From the NCBI RefSeq assembly GCF_002743335.1, contig NZ_PDZB01000003.1, positions 124,001-188,000 of the forward strand: a stretch of DNA of 64,000 nucleotides. Direction: 5' to 3'. The position numbers were made by a program, and so were the translations under genes. This document shows, piece by piece, positions 63,732-64,000 of the stretch; position 1 is the stretch's first letter; every line of letters begins with the position of its first letter. The notes under the pieces were generated by a model. It was not told where the DNA came from, searched no databases, and saw only the letters and a program-made list of their open reading frames with translations. Origin of the DNA: Sporosarcina sp. P32b. Lineage in GTDB: Bacteria > Bacillota > Bacilli > Bacillales_A > Planococcaceae.

Positions 63732-64000
63732 ATGACTTATAGACATATAGTGAAATCAATACGTCATTCTATATCAGAGACTGACTATAGAATTAAAATT
63801 GCCATCCCTAAGGAACCAGCACCAGAGGAAGGGTATCCTGTGTTTTATATATTGGATGGGAATGCTTACGGTGTTCTTTTCGAAAGTGTTGTGAAGTTGC
63901 AAGCACAACGCACCGAAAAAACAGGCGTACCTCTTGCGGTAATTGTATCGATAGGATATGCACAAGAAGAAATCTTTTCACCTTTACGTATATATGATTT
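63732..64000 (+). CDS. Putative siderophore esterase (alpha/beta hydrolase), N-terminal part
   Basis: Open frame from ATG 63732 (GGAGG six bases upstream) running off the window end after 89 codons. FYILDGNAYG and VPLAVIVSIGY match the N-terminal region of esterase D / IroE / BesA-type hydrolases. B. subtilis has an esterase gene, ybbA, in this same place after feuC. Hydrolysis of ferri-bacillibactin inside the cell is likely. The catalytic Ser lies beyond the window. Confidence 0.75.
   Translation, partial: MTYRHIVKSIRHSISETDYRIKIAIPKEPAPEEGYPVFYILDGNAYGVLFESVVKLQAQRTEKTGVPLAVIVSIGYAQEEIFSPLRIYD

Overview
The window is a chromosomal segment of a low-GC, endospore-forming Gram-positive bacterium of the Bacillales. 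I infer a Planococcaceae/Sporosarcina-like organism from overall gene flavour and from the intergenic repeats, but no single base proves the genus. Spore-specific genes (sspI, gerE with a sigma-K-type promoter), frequent TTG/GTG starts with strong AGGAGG sites, a T-box leader on pheST and FadR/Fur operators of the Bacillus type all support this. Most genes follow the order I remember from the Bacillus subtilis chromosome.

Layout. (1) 1-5360: cytochrome bd quinol oxidase operon cydA (5' end outside the window)-cydB-cydC-cydD, closed by a strong bidirectional terminator. (2) 5512-7387: membrane lipid genes, with psd and a DedA gene on the minus strand and pssA divergent. (3) 7494-17380: mixed metabolic genes (hemerythrin-like protein, recQ, MFS transporter, meso-diaminopimelate dehydrogenase, M42 peptidase, argF, small multidrug export protein, acyl-CoA ligase), interrupted by structured intergenic repeats. 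(4) 17674-29291: sspI, rRNA methyltransferase, T-box-pheS-pheT, rnhC, zapA, cvpA, polX, mutS2, a DUF350 protein and an unannotated 28-residue membrane microprotein. (5) 29524-34612: fatty-acid degradation operon lcfA-fadR-fadB-etfB-etfA with visible cre-like and FadR sites. (6) 34698-44870: trxA, uvrC, sdhCAB, thioesterase, gerE, marR-type gene, racE, rph, rdgB, phosphodiesterase. (7) 44886-45091: a tRNA-Arg(UCU) unit with promoter and terminator.

(8) 45690-64000: a more AT-rich accessory block for catecholate siderophore iron acquisition. A Fur box precedes dhbA-dhbC-dhbE-dhbB-dhbF-mbtH-MFS exporter-sfp. The two adenylation domains of DhbF carry the textbook specificity codes for glycine and threonine, so the predicted product is bacillibactin, the cyclic trimer of 2,3-dihydroxybenzoyl-Gly-Thr. 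A second Fur-controlled promoter leads, after about 560 bp of apparently decayed sequence, to a FeuABC-like uptake system and the start of an esterase gene that could release iron from the siderophore. Synthesis, carrier-protein activation, export, uptake and hydrolysis are thus together in one block next to a tRNA gene, which suggests acquisition as an island, although no attachment-site duplication was seen.

The most noteworthy less-expected items are the 28-residue membrane microprotein at 29205, a related family of structured intergenic repeats (9820, 10068, 17416), a possible small RNA just upstream of the sdh promoter (about 36986-37087), a FadR operator on the thioesterase promoter at 40710, and the decayed stretches flanking the siderophore genes.
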